A DNA stretch of 64,000 nucleotides from Mactra quadrangularis (Eukaryota; Mollusca; Bivalvia; Venerida; Mactridae), in the NCBI GenBank assembly GCA_025267735.1, contig CM046298.1, forward strand, positions 41,363,917 through 41,427,916, given 5' to 3'. The notes below the pieces were generated by a model, which saw nothing but the letters and a program-made list of their open reading frames with translations, did not search any database and was not told the origin of the DNA. Shown in pieces: positions 10,795 through 21,291 of the stretch. Position numbers and translations under genes: made by a program. Numbering within the stretch: the stretch's first letter is position 1; every line of letters begins with the position of its first letter.

Positions 10795-11945
10795 GTATCG
10801 CCATTCCTCAGGTAAGTATCTTTCCTTAAATATCTTGACATTCACAAATTGTCAACTATAAATTTGTTCCATCTCTTATGTAGGTTTCTTTCTTATAATA
10901 AGTGTACATTCACACATTATTAGCTATCACTTGGTACAAATCATCAGGTAAGTATCTTTGCTCCTATATCTTGACATTCACACATTGGCAACTATCACAT
11001 TGTTCCATACGTCATGTAGGGTTCTTTCTTATAATAAGTTTACAATTACACATTTTCAGCTATCACTGGGTGCAATTTCTCATGTAGATGTCTTCCTTAA
11101 CTCAATTGACAATAACAAATGTCAGCTATCAATTTTTACAATTCCACATGTAGGTGTCTTTCTCATAATAAGTTTACATAGTTACATTCTCAGCAATCAC
11201 TATGTACAATTCCCCAGGTAAGTATCTTTGCTCCAATATCTTGACACTTACAATGTGTCAATTATCCCATTGCTCAGTCCCTCATGAAGAATTATTTTTC
11301 ATAAAAAGTTTACACTCACACAATGTTTGCTATCACTAGGTACCAATCCTCATACAGGTTTCTATCACATAATAAGTTTTTATTCATACTATCTCTGCTG
11401 TCACTTAGTACCATTCCTCAAGTAGAGGGTATCCTCATATTAAGTATACATTCACACAATGTCAACTGTCACTATATATCATCCCTCATGTAGTTACTTA
11501 TCTTATAATAAGTGTTCATTCCTCAGGTAACTGTCTTTCCTCCAATATTTTGACATTCACACATTGTCAAGTATCAATTGGCACCATCCTTCGTGTAGGT
11601 TTCTTTCTTATAATAAGTGTACAATACACATTCTTAGCTATCACTTGGTACCATTCCTCAGGTAGGTATCATTCCACCAATATTTTGACATTTACACATT
11701 GTCAACTATAAATTTGAACCATCCCTCATGTAGGTTTCTTTCTTATAATAAGTGGACATTCACACATTCTCGGCTATCACTTGGTACAATTCCTCAGGAA
11801 AGTATCTTTGCTCCAACAACTTAATATTCACACATATTTCAACTATTACTTTGTTCCATACGTCATGTAGGGTTCTTTCTTATGATAAGGTTACATTTAC
11901 TCATTGTCAGTTATCACTGGGTGCAATTTCTCATGTAAGTTTCTA
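10795..11945 (+). repeat. 68-bp degenerate tandem array (136-bp dimer)
   Basis: About 17 units with a 68-bp period (for example CCATTCC at 10801, CCATCTC at 10869, CAAATCA at 10937). Two unit types alternate: one carries TCAGGTAAGTATCTTT and TCTTGACATTCACACATTG, the other CATGTAGGTTTCTTTCTTAT and AATAAGTTTACA. The dimer of 136 bp is therefore the higher unit. CAGGTAAGT, a consensus splice donor, recurs at 10809, 10945 and 11215 with variants in between. Divergence is high, so the array is old. Frames of 61-113 codons inside are repeat translations. Confidence 0.88.
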
Positions 11946-12314
11946 TCTTATTTCCATTAAGCTTGCCAAAAAATGTTTTGATAGGCATTTTTACAAATTC
12001 ATTTGGGACAATAGTACAAAAGAAAGTGTTAACTTTTGCTTTTTAATGCTTATGTTCCTTTGTACTTTCTCGCTCACTTCATATATAACTTAACTGTGAT
12101 TGATATACGGTGTAGAAACATTAAAATTATAAGTTCATACAATGTAAAAAGTATCAACTGTTTGAGATTACAGACTGGTCAACTTGTCAGGAAAAAATAA
12201 AATAAGCACAAGAAAAACGTACTTCCTTTTAATTTTTGTTATTATTATTATATTAGTATGTTCACTTTTTTTAATTAAATGTTTAAGAAGTATTTTTTCT
12301 GTTTCTCACTTCTA

Positions 12315-12640
12315 TTGCATGGAAGTTTTGATGTTTAGTATACACTTATTTTTGAAGTTTTAAAGTTTTGATGTTTAGTATACACTTATTTTTGAAGTTT
12401 TGGTGTTTAGTATACACTTATTTTTGAAGTTTTGATGTTTAGTATACACTTATTTTTGAAGTTTTGATGTTTAGTATACACTTATTTTTGAAGTTTTGAT
12501 GTTTAGTATACACTTATTTTTGAAGTTTTAATGTTTAGTATACACTTATTTTTGAAGTTTAGTATACACTTATTTTTGAAGTTTTGATGTTTAGGATACC
12601 CTTTTTTGAAGTTTTGATGTTTAGTATACACTTATTTTTG
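12315..12640 (+). repeat. 32-bp tandem array
   Basis: About ten copies of a 32-bp unit containing GATGTTTAGTATACACTTAT. Blocks 2 and 3 of the surrounding higher-order repeat have a single such unit, so the expansion occurred within block 1 after the blocks arose, or was lost from the others. Confidence 0.92.
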
Positions 12641-13074
12641 AAACCATAGTAAAATATTTTTTAAATTAGATAGTAATATTTTATAGATTACAATGATCAA
12701 TGTTTCAATCTATTAATGAATTAATAAGTGATGTATTAAAATCATAGCAATTTTTTATTGATTACAATGATCAATGTTTCAATCTTTTAATGAATTAATA
12801 AGTGGTGTATACATTAAAATCATAGCAATAAACTAAAAAAACCTACTTGCATGTACATAAACCATATATGCTTTACATTGCTAATAGTTCTTTCGTATGT
12901 TTTTGGCTTTTTGGTACAAAGATGTCATCATCGGCATTGCTAAATTACGAAAACTCTCATTTTTAAATACATGTAGATAGCACTGATGATGCGAGATAAC
13001 GATGTACTAAAAAACAATGATTGCTAAATTTGATACTTATTTCAAACCGCTTGACAAAGACTTTCGAGCAATCT

Positions 13075-13395
13075 AGTGAAGGACTCATATTTCTGGGGGG
13101 ATAACTAGATCGGAGTCAAATAAAAGAGTGAAACTTCTGAGCAATCTAGTGAAGGGCCCAGTTTACTGGGAGGATAGCTAGATCGGAATTTCACACCCGA
13201 AGTGAAACATAATTCTGAGCAATCTAGTGAAGGGCCCAGTTTACTGGGAGGATAGCTAGATCGGAATTATACACTCAAAGTGAAACATAATTCTGAGCAA
13301 TCTAGTGAAGGGCCCAGTTTACTGGGAGGATAGCTAGATCGGAATTATACACTTTAAGTAAAACAAAATTCTGAGCAATCTAGTTATAAGTTCAT
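13075..13395 (+). repeat. 78-bp hairpin-forming subarray, block 1
   Basis: Four units; GCAATCTAGT recurs at 13141 and 13219, so the period is 78. The first unit is diverged. Each later unit has nested dyads: CCCAGT-TT-ACTGGG inside ATCTAG ... CTAGAT, so a single strand could fold into a stable cruciform or hairpin. Confidence 0.92.
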
Positions 13396-13944
13396 AGTAC
13401 TAAGTCTTGCTAGGGTGTTATTTACATGTATTTTATGAACAATAAAACACATCATTTTGATGATAAATTTCTGCTATGTATATATCATTACTATTTTTTA
13501 TTATACTAGTATGTTGTTTTTTTAGTTAAATGTTTAAGAAATATTTTTTCTCTGTTTCTCACATTTATTACATTGAAGTGTTGAAGTTTAGTATACACTT
13601 ATCTTTGAAACCATTTAAAACATTATTTGAATTAGATAGTAATTTTTTATTGATTACAATGATCAATGTTTCAATCTTTTAATGAATTAATAAGTGATGT
13701 ATTAAAATCATAGCAATAAACACAAAAAACAAACCTACATTTACATGTACATAAACCATAGATACTTTACTAATAGTTATTTCGTTTTTGGCTTTTTGGC
13801 ACATCATCGGAATTACTAAATTACGAATAACCCTCATTTTTAAATACATGTAGGTAGCACTGATGATGCGTGATAACGATGTACTAAAACATCTATGATT
13901 GCTAAATTTGATACTAATTTCAAACCACTTGACAAGCTTCGAGC

Positions 13945-14340
13945 AATCTAGTGAAGGACCCATATTTTTTTTGGGGGGGATAACTAGATCGGAGTCAAAC
14001 AAGTGAGTGAAACTTCTGAGTAATCTAGTGAAGGGCCCAGTTTACTGGGAGGATAGCTAGATCGGAATTTCACCCTCAAAGTGAAACATAATTCTGAGCA
14101 ATCTAGTGAAGGGCCCAGTTTACTGGGAGGATAGCTAGATCGGAATTATACACTCAAAGTAAAACATAATTCTGAGCAATCTAGTGAAGGTCCCAGTTTA
14201 CTGGGAGGATAGCTAGATCGGAATTATACACTCAAAGTGAACATAATTCTGAGCAATCTAGTGAAGGGCCCAGTTTACTGGGAGGATAGCTAGATCGGAA
14301 TTATACACTTTAAGTAAAACAAAATTCTGAGCAATCTAGT
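13945..14340 (+). repeat. 78-bp hairpin-forming subarray, block 2
   Basis: Five units, the first diverged and containing a T/G-rich insertion. The four typical ones keep CCCAGTTTACTGGG and the flanking ATCTAG/CTAGAT dyad; one has the change GGTCCCAG that breaks a pair in the longer GGGCCC symmetry. Confidence 0.92.
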
Positions 14341-14899
14341 GATAAGTTCATAGTACTAAGTCTTGCTAGGGTGTTATTTACATTTTTTTTATGAACAATA
14401 AAACACATCATTTTGATGATAAATTTCTGCCATGTATATATCATTACTATTTTTTATTAAACTAGTATGTTGTTTTTTTAGTTAAATGTTTAAGAAATAT
14501 TTTTTCTCTGTTTCTCACTTTTATTACATTGAAGTGTTGAAGTTTAGTATACACTTATCTTTGAAACCATTCAAAACATTATTTGAATTAGATAGTAATT
14601 TTTTATTGATTACAATGATCAATGTTTCAATCTTTTAATGAATTGATAAGTGGTGTATACATTAAAATCATAGCAATAAACTCAAAAAACAAACCTACAT
14701 TTGCATGTACATAAACCATAGATACTTTACTAATAGTTATTTCGTTTTTGGCTTTTTGGCACATCATAGGAATTACTAAATTACGAATAACCCTCATTTT
14801 TAAATACATGTAGGTAGCACTAATGATGCGTGATAACGATGTACTAAAACAACTATGATTGCTAAATTTGATACTAATTTCAAACCACTTGACAAGCTT

Positions 14900-15220
14900 C
14901 GAGCAATCTAGTGAAGGACCCATATTTTTGGGGGGATAATTAGATCGGAGTCAAACAAGTGAGTGAAACTTCTGAGTAATCTAGTGAAGGGCCCAGTTTA
15001 CTGGGAGGATAGCTAGATCGGAATTTCACCCTCAAAGTGAAACATAATTCTGAGCAATCTAGTGAAGGGCCCAGTTTACTGGGAGGATAGCTAGATCGGA
15101 ATTTCACACTCAAAGTGAAACATAATTCTGAGCAATCTAGTGAAGGGCCCAGTTTACTGGGAGGATAGCTAAATCGGAATAATACACTTTAAGTAAAACA
15201 TAATTCTGAGAAATCTAGTG
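14900..15220 (+). repeat. 78-bp hairpin-forming subarray, block 3
   Basis: Four units, one fewer than block 2. The last typical unit carries GCTAAATCGG in place of GCTAGATCGG, disrupting the outer dyad. Confidence 0.92.
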
Positions 15221-15394
15221 ATAAGTTTATAGTACTAAGTCTTGCTAGGGTGTTATTTACATGTAGTTTTATGAACAATAAAAACACATCATTTTGATGA
15301 TAAATTTTTGCTATGATTAAATTACATACATTATTATATATTATTACTCAGTTTAAATGAATATTTTTATTATTTGATGAATGTTTTGTAAGTA

Positions 15395-16115
15395 AAAGAT
15401 ATTGCAAGAACAGGCTGACGAATTGTCCAGGAAAGCACCTGTCATTGTTCTGGACACTCATTTTTTTACGGGTGGTCAGTAGGTCTTATGTCTCCTTGTT
15501 GTCCCTGTGGGTAATAGGGGGTATTGTTTTTGCCGGTCAGCAATTGCTAAGACATTACTGGTTACTGTACAGTAGTTTTTTATACTGAACTGTAGGTTGA
15601 CTTGTCATGTCAATCTCTTACAAAGTCATCAAATTAAAAACTTTTCAAACATGTAAGAGATAATGCTTATTCATTTTTGTTTTTATCAATCTTTTTCAAT
15701 ATCTTAGGCGTTCTATGATATAAATTTTTAAATTGTTTAAACTAGATTTTTACACCTATTTACCTTTTTAATATTGTTGATATTTAAAATAGTACAAATA
15801 CTTTTTTCAACTAAGATTATTTTTATCTTTTAGTATCAAATAAATGTACTCAAATGATAAATATTGCACGGACTTGTTAACAGGAAAGCACCTGTCATTG
15901 TTCTGGACACCATTTTTTACGGGTGGTCAGTAGGTCTTATGCCTTCTTGTTGCCCCTGAGGGTAATAAGCGGTATATTTTTCGCTGGTCAGCAATGACAA
16001 AGACAGTACTGGTTTCTGTTCAGTAGTTTTACATACTGCACAGTAGGTTAACTTGTCCTGTCAATCATTTACAAAGTCAACAAAACTTTTTGGAGAATAT
16101 AGAGGTTATACTTTA
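15395..16115 (+). repeat. 453-bp tandem duplication
   Basis: GAAAGCACCTGTCATTGTTC occurs at 15431 and 15884, followed in both by ACGGGTGGTCAGTAGGTCTT and GGTCAGCAA. A third, partial copy (AAAGCACCTGTCATTGGTC) sits at about 19190, downstream of the same block marker as at 15226, so the 19008-19215 segment is a truncated copy of 15226-15450. All three translate to a short RKAPVI(V/G)LDT in one frame, but stops follow in the first two; I do not call a gene. Confidence 0.8.
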
Positions 16116-16439
16116 AATTATTTTCATCAATTTTTTGCCTATAGCTTGTGAGTTCTATGATATTTATAGATTTTTTGTACTCAAATAGTTGTTTTAAAAA
16201 AGGATTTTTACGTCTTGTTATTTTACTTTTAAATGTTATTTATATCTAAAATAGAATTTTTACTAAAGCATTTGTTTAGTTTTGTCTCTCATGATAAATT
16301 GAATTCACACAATTGAATAGTAATTGATCTATTAAATCATTATTTTTATTATAGTTGAACTAATTTGCCATTTTTTCTCTGTATGAAACATTTACTCAAA
16401 AAGAAAGCTTTTGGCCACCCAAACATAAATCACTGTTGA

Positions 16440-18060
16440 GAATACTTATTTCTTAATTATTGTTTGACACAAACAGCAAAGTTATATTGTTTGATCCTTA
16501 TAAACAAACATTAACGTCAAGTTCATTTTCGTCGCTGTATGACATACATGTATATGCCCAAAGGTATGAATTTGATGAAATCAAAACATCTTTTGTTCTG
16601 CTAAGTTTATTTCTTTCTTTGTCTCTGTATGACATACAAAGCATATCCATAGGAAATTTGGTCATTGAAAAAACACAACTGTTGAAAATATGTATTTTCT
16701 TGTCACTGTTTGACACAATAGAAAATTTTACATATGTTTTATGCTTATACACAGGCATGACTGTTTAGATCATTTCTTTCTTTGTTGATGTTTGAAACAT
16801 ATGCTAAAAGGTTAGTATTGGATAAAATTCAAACATCACTTTCTGCTGTTTTTATTTCTTTCTTTGTCGCTGTATGACATACAAAGCATATCCAATAGAA
16901 AATTTGGTCATCGAAATAACACAACTGTTAAACTGTTTCTTTCCCCTGTTTGGCACAAATAGCAAAGTTATATATTTGATCTTAAAACTCATACATAACT
17001 ATTAAGTTCATTTCTTTCTTTGTCGCTGTATGACACACATGCTAAAAGGTAAGTATTTGATCAAAATCAAACATCACTTTCTGCTGTTTTTATTTCTTTC
17101 TTTGTCGCTGTATGACATACAAAGCATATCTAATAGGAAATTTGGTCACCTAAACAGTCACAACTGTTACAAATATGTATTTCTTTCTCCTGTTTGGCAC
17201 AAATAGCAAAGTCATATATAATTGATCTTTATACACATACATAACTGTTAAGTTCATTTCTTTCTTTGTCGCTGTATGACACACATGCTAAAAGGTAAGT
17301 ATTGGATAAAATTCATACATCACTGTTTGCTGTTTTCATTTCTACCTTTGTCGCTCGCTGTATAACATACAAAGCATATTTATATATGTTTTATCCTTAT
17401 CATACAGACATAACTTTTAAGTTCTTTTCTTTCTTTGTCCATGTTTGACACATATGCTAAAAGGTAAGTATTTGATCAATTCAAACATCACTTTCTGCTG
17501 TTTTCATTTCTTTCTTTGTCGCTGTATGACATACAAAGCGTATCCAATAGGATATTTGGTCACCTAAACAAAAAAACAACTGTTGCAAACATGTATTTTC
17601 CCCCTGCTTTGCACAAATAGCAAAGTTATATATATTTGATTTTTATACACAGGCATGACTGTTAAGTTTTTTTCTTTGTCGCTGCATGACACATATGCTA
17701 AAAGGTAAGTATTCGATCAATCCAAACACCACTTACCCGGGTCGATAGCGCAGTTGGTAGCGCGCCGGGATTTGGATACTCGTGCCCGAAGGGGTGCGGG
17801 TTCAAATCCCACCCGGGAAGGTTATACCCTTCCATGAAAATTTGACAATAATGTCGATTTTCCTCCATTGATTAGATAATATTGAGAAGTTTCCGGCCTT
17901 GTGGAAGGGTAGGTGAGTACTGGTTATAGACAATGGTCCAGGAAAGCTAGGTTAGGTGCGCTGGACGCCGTGAAATTACCTAAATTGTGTTGATACGGCG
18001 TTAACTCCAATAAATAAATAAATAAAACAAACACCACTTTCTGCTGAGTCATTTCTTTCT
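16440..18060 (+). repeat. Degenerate tandem array with about 240-bp period, split by a SINE
   Basis: Units contain TTTCTTTCTTTGTCGCTGTA, GCTAAAAGGTAAGTATT, CAAACATCACTTTCTGCTG and TTGGCACAAATAGCAAAG. TTAAGTTCATTTCTTTC recurs near 17006 and 17252; other spacings are about 170 and 240, reflecting deletions. Roughly six units are visible, the last interrupted by the SINE at 17735-18027. AAAAGGTAAGT, a donor-like motif, recurs at each unit. The overlapping sense and antisense frames at 16460-16768 are shadows. Confidence 0.82.
17723..18039 (+). mobile_element. Intact SINE, family 1, with 12-bp target duplication
   Basis: The element is 17735-18027, flanked by CAAACACCACTT at 17723-17734 and 18028-18039. 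The head has A-box GATAGCGCAGTTGG and B-box GGTTCAAATCCC. The body has TTGACAATAATGTCGATTTT and GGCCTTGTGGAAGGGTAGG. The tail has GACGCCGTGAAATTACC, ACGGCGTTAAC, then a short (AAATA)n-like run. It has inserted into a unit of the 240-bp array, whose normal sequence (CAAACATCACTTTCTGCTG) resumes after the second duplication, so it is younger than that array. This is the best reference copy in the window. Confidence 0.95.
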
Positions 18061-18515
18061 TTTTCTCTGAATGCCCTGCATAATTAAAGTAAATATTAAG
18101 TATTTATTTTCTAGTTGTAAAAGCTCATATAAACATATATCCTGATAAACTAAGATCATGTTACCATGATAACATGACAACGCACAAAATGGGAGGAACT
18201 TCTTTATTCTATTTCCTTTTTTTGTCAATGTCATTCAAATTGTCAGAATAATAACACTACAACCTGGAAATTACTTCGTTCATAACATGATTAGGACGCC
18301 CAAGGAATTAAAAGTCACACGTCTCATAGCGCACTGTTCAGCTCAAAAGTAACATATTTCCAACGGAATTGGACATAGACACTACTTTCTCATGGATTAT
18401 TTTTTTGCATATTTAACCAATGTTTACAGTAACATCTTGTCCCAGAAACAAAGTGTTAATTATAGAACAATTCTTACATATATACTAACACTAATTTACA
18501 TCTACCTAATGACAT
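18061..18515. other. AT-rich spacer
   Basis: No gene or recognisable repeat beyond the fading edge of the 240-bp array. Confidence 0.4.
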
Positions 18516-18836
18516 AAGTGTCATTAACCGCCTGGCTAGCTCAGTTTGTAGACCACATGATCTCTAATCGACGGGTCGTGGGTTCGATTCCAGAAAGGTC
18601 ATACTTTCTTGGAATTTGGTCATAAAATTATTTATTTTTCCATTTTACCTGCTACCACTGATTCATAATCATATAGGGTGGCTGTCAGCCACCGACGGAA
18701 GTATGTGTCTAGTAACTGGTTTACGACAAAATCTAGAAATTTAGCCTTTTCGGGAACAGTGAGTAGGTTGTCTGACCGCCGTGGTATGACTAATACAAGG
18801 TGTTGTTACGGTGTTAAACTAAAGTGAAGTGTCATT
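18516..18836 (+). mobile_element. SINE, family 2, with 10-bp target duplication
   Basis: The element is 18526-18826, flanked by AAGTGTCATT at 18516-18525 and 18827-18836. The head differs from family 1: A-box TGGCTAGCTCAGTTTG and B-box GGGTTCGATTCC. The tail (AGTAACTGGTT, GGAACAGTGAGTAGGTTG, GACCGCCGTGGTATGAC, ACGGTGTTAAAC) is recognisably related to the family 1 tail. Relatives lie at 20690, 22640 and 43710 (minus). Confidence 0.9.
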
Positions 18837-18919
18837 TGGGTTTTACATGTATCGTAATAGATATCTCATCACAGCTACTATATTGTGACCGGTATCGTAT
18901 CACATTTCAACTGGAGATA

Positions 18920-19320
18920 GGCAGATCTTAAAAAGATGTATCATTATTTCAAATGATACCACATTCTCATTTTTTCAGGTTATTTGTATATGAAACATTC
19001 AACATGTTCATAGTACTAAGTCTTGCTAGGGTGTTATTTACATGCAGTTTTATGAACAATAAAATTTTTGCTTTGATTAAATTATATACATTATTATATA
19101 TCATTACTCAGTTTTAATGAATATTTTTATGTTCTTAAAGTTTTGTAAGTAAATGACATTGCACGAACAGGTTGACACATTGCCCAGGAAAGCACCTGTC
19201 ATTGGTCTGGACACTAATTTAAGTATGTATCAAGTATGTTTAAGTTGTATCATTATTTCAAATGATACCACATTCTCATTTTGTTTCAGGTTATTTGTAT
19301 ATGAAACATTCAACATTTTC
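18920..19320 (+). repeat. Local duplication around a splice-acceptor-like motif
   Basis: TGTATCATTATTTCAAATGATACCACATTCTCATTTT followed by TTCAGGTTATTTGTATATG occurs at about 18936-19005 and again at 19245-19315. Between them is a truncated copy (19008-19215) of the satellite block end and the 453-bp duplication. The satellite material therefore appears inserted into, or duplicated together with, this short segment. Confidence 0.75.
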
Positions 19321-19371
19321 TGGACTGATATTAAAGTCGGTGGTACCACAGAATTCTCCAAGATGATAAAG
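19290..19371 (+). CDS. Candidate 82-bp internal exon (weak)
   Basis: A pyrimidine-rich tract and TTTCAG (19284-19289) precede an open segment ending AAAG|GTGAAC. Read in the open phase it gives LFVYETFNIFWTDIKVGG and then TTEFSKMIK, with ordinary amino-acid composition. The start of the segment is duplicated at 18985, where the frame soon leaves the homologous sequence. I recognise no family. The acceptor is good and the donor mediocre; there is no partner exon nearby. It could equally be chance. Confidence 0.2.
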
Positions 19372-19744
19372 GTGAACAATATTATAATCAACTAGACCTG
19401 ACTTGTTGTAAAATTACTTAAGAATCTTTGAAATTGACCGCAGCGTATATTTTCCTCGAGTCCTTTTGTTTTTAATATCTTTATTTGTGAAGAAATGGCC
19501 CTAAGTCAAGAACGTTTAGCTACGAGGTTGATCAAAAATAAACAGTATTGTTTGAACTATTTGTAGCATTGTTATACATGATAAATAAAAATGTTAAGGG
19601 CACTCATCTGCAACAGAATACAGAAAACAGTACCGAAAAATATTAACTAACAATTAAGATATAGTAATTCAAGTGAGTATGAGAAAATTTTGTGCGTTGT
19701 GACAGCGTTTTCATGGTTTTTGGCTAGACTTTACGAAGTAAATG

Positions 19745-20110
19745 GAGAGCTCTCCTACTCGCCCTAGCGTCGGCGTCCACATTTCTGATGAATGTTTTTG
19801 TGCAGTAAAATATTTTTTACTGTAACTTTTTTATTTCTTGAGGTATCAGCTTTAAACTTTAAATACATGTTCCTTATTATCAACCACATCTCATGTGACA
19901 AGGTTCATAACTCCAAATACATTTTTTTTCAAAATTGTCTCTGGTGAACTTAAAATTTTCTTTTAAAAAAACATTTTTTACTTTAAATTTGTTAAGGTAT
20001 CATTTTCAAATCTTAAAATATGTATGTTCCTTATCACCAACCGCATCTTCTGTGACAAATACATGTACTTACTTAGTCGAGCATGCTGTCTCCTCTGACA
20101 GCTCTTGTTA
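19745..20110 (+). mobile_element. Dispersed repeat beginning GAGAGCTCTCC
   Basis: It starts GAGAGCTCTCCTACTCGCCC with a CGTCGGCGTC run and ends GAGCATGCTGTC...GACAGCTCTTGTT. The middle holds two related ~120-bp segments (AAGGTATCA/GAGGTATCA, ATGTTCCTTAT). I recognise this as an abundant non-coding repeat type of bivalves; its class is uncertain. No protein. Confidence 0.5.
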
Positions 20111-20689
20111 GATTCGTATTTTTAAGAGAAGGGTATTTTTTTTTACAGAAATGCTTGATCAAGGTTTTGTATTTAGATTGCGATTTTTATTGATGAAAAA
20201 AAAATGGTCGTTTGAAGTATTGCTTATTATTTGAGAGTAAAAATCCTGTTTATTTTTTATCAACCCTCGTATAATGACTTGTTGTTGGAACTGGTTGTGG
20301 AACTTCACTGTATAATAGAAATTAAAAGTACGCTTTGAAATGGACTTGAACCAGCTCTAGAGTTGTTTTATTGCTATCATTATGTTTTGTACAACACCAT
20401 TGAATATACTATGAGTACAATTAGGTTAACATTTTTAATTTTTATATTGCAGTGTATTAGACAATGACCCAGTATCAAGCTGATCAGTTATAGATATATC
20501 TGACTGTACAATCAAGAATGAAATATCAACACACAGGTATGTACCGGTACCAATTAGTCAGCGGTACGAGATTTACACCAATCTTTTTTTTAAGGATTTA
20601 GGGATTTTTAATCACATTTGAATTGATGGCACTCTTTTCATGTAAATTGCCAGCAACGTCTTTCACAAACGATGTAATCAGCAGGTAAT

Positions 20690-20905
20690 TAAGTGAGAAA
20701 GCCCCCTGATACATGGAGCAAATCGAAAGTACTCTGTAGCACACGAGTCTACTGATCGGGGTGTCGTAGGTTCGATTTCCGGGTGGGGCATACTAACTGG
20801 TTAACTGCTAAATCCAGAGATTTTCCATTTCCAGAAACGTTGAGTAATTTGACTGACCGCCGTAATATGTCAATGTTGAGCTACGGCGTCACAAATAACT
20901 TAAGT
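20690..20905 (+). mobile_element. Internally deleted SINE, family 2
   Basis: A B-box region (GTAGGTTCGATTTCC) is followed almost directly by the tail (AACTGGTTAACTGCTAAATC, GACCGCCGTAATATG, ACGGCGTCA). The central body present in the 18526 copy is missing, and the A-box is degraded. Confidence 0.75.
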
Positions 20906-20920
20906 TAATAAAATATAAGC

Positions 20921-21291
20921 TACAGTACTCACGAAAAGTTTGGAGACATTTTTACTTTGTAGGCCTATTGAATAGCTTTTATCTAAAATTAGAAAAATGT
21001 TTATTTTAAAATGCTTTTTAGTTTAGCTTTATTTTTTAGTCATCATTATTAGTAGAGTCTTCAAAAATAGCATAAAAGCTGTGTTATAGAAAATATTTAC
21101 AATAAACATGGTTTTGGAGGCTTAAGGATATCAGATGCTGAATCTTATGGATAAATTGTGTTTAGGAAATTTATTTTCATTTTACACAAACCATGCTTAA
21201 ATATATCAACAATAATGATCCTACAAAAATAATTATTAAAATTCAAGAATTGTAGTGAACATCTTTTGTCTCTAAACTTTTGGTCACAATA
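20921..21291 (+). mobile_element. Tc1/mariner-like MITE, copy 1
   Basis: The element is about 20923-21289 with TA on both sides. The left end is CAGTACTCACGAAAAGTTTG followed by GAGACA; the right end carries TGTCTCTAAACTTTTGGTCA, its degenerate inverse. The interior (AATATTTACAATAAACATGG) matches the copy at 42333 in reverse. TA duplication and this TIR style fit Tc1/mariner. No transposase. Confidence 0.75.

Larger units (their letters stand above)
12230..15320 (+). repeat. Higher-order tandem repeat, about 956 bp, three copies
   Basis: Three consecutive blocks start near 12230, 13480 and 14436. Landmarks in order are a poly-T/TTAAATGTTTAAGAA stretch, TTTAGTATACACTTAT, GATTACAATGATCAATGTTT, TTCGTTTTTGGCTTTTTGG, a 78-bp subarray, and TTCATAGTACTAAGTCTTGC. 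The marker ACACATCATTTTGATGAT lies at 13447, 14403 and 15284, so the spacings are 956 and 881; the shorter block lacks one 78-bp subunit. Block 1 is longer because of the 32-bp array and an internal ~88-bp duplication (12660-12830). Blocks 2 and 3 are the most alike. A truncated fourth copy of the block end lies at about 19008. Confidence 0.88.

Noticed and set aside
12940..13000. Possible hammerhead ribozyme core (CTGATGATGCGAGATAAC) in the satellite blocks
   Set aside because: The required GAAA and paired stems I-III are absent; the same holds for CTGATGA at 1457 and on the minus strand near 60180.
10795..19400. CRISPR-like regular repeats
   Set aside because: Units are directly adjacent or degenerate along their full length, without unique spacers, in an evidently eukaryotic setting.
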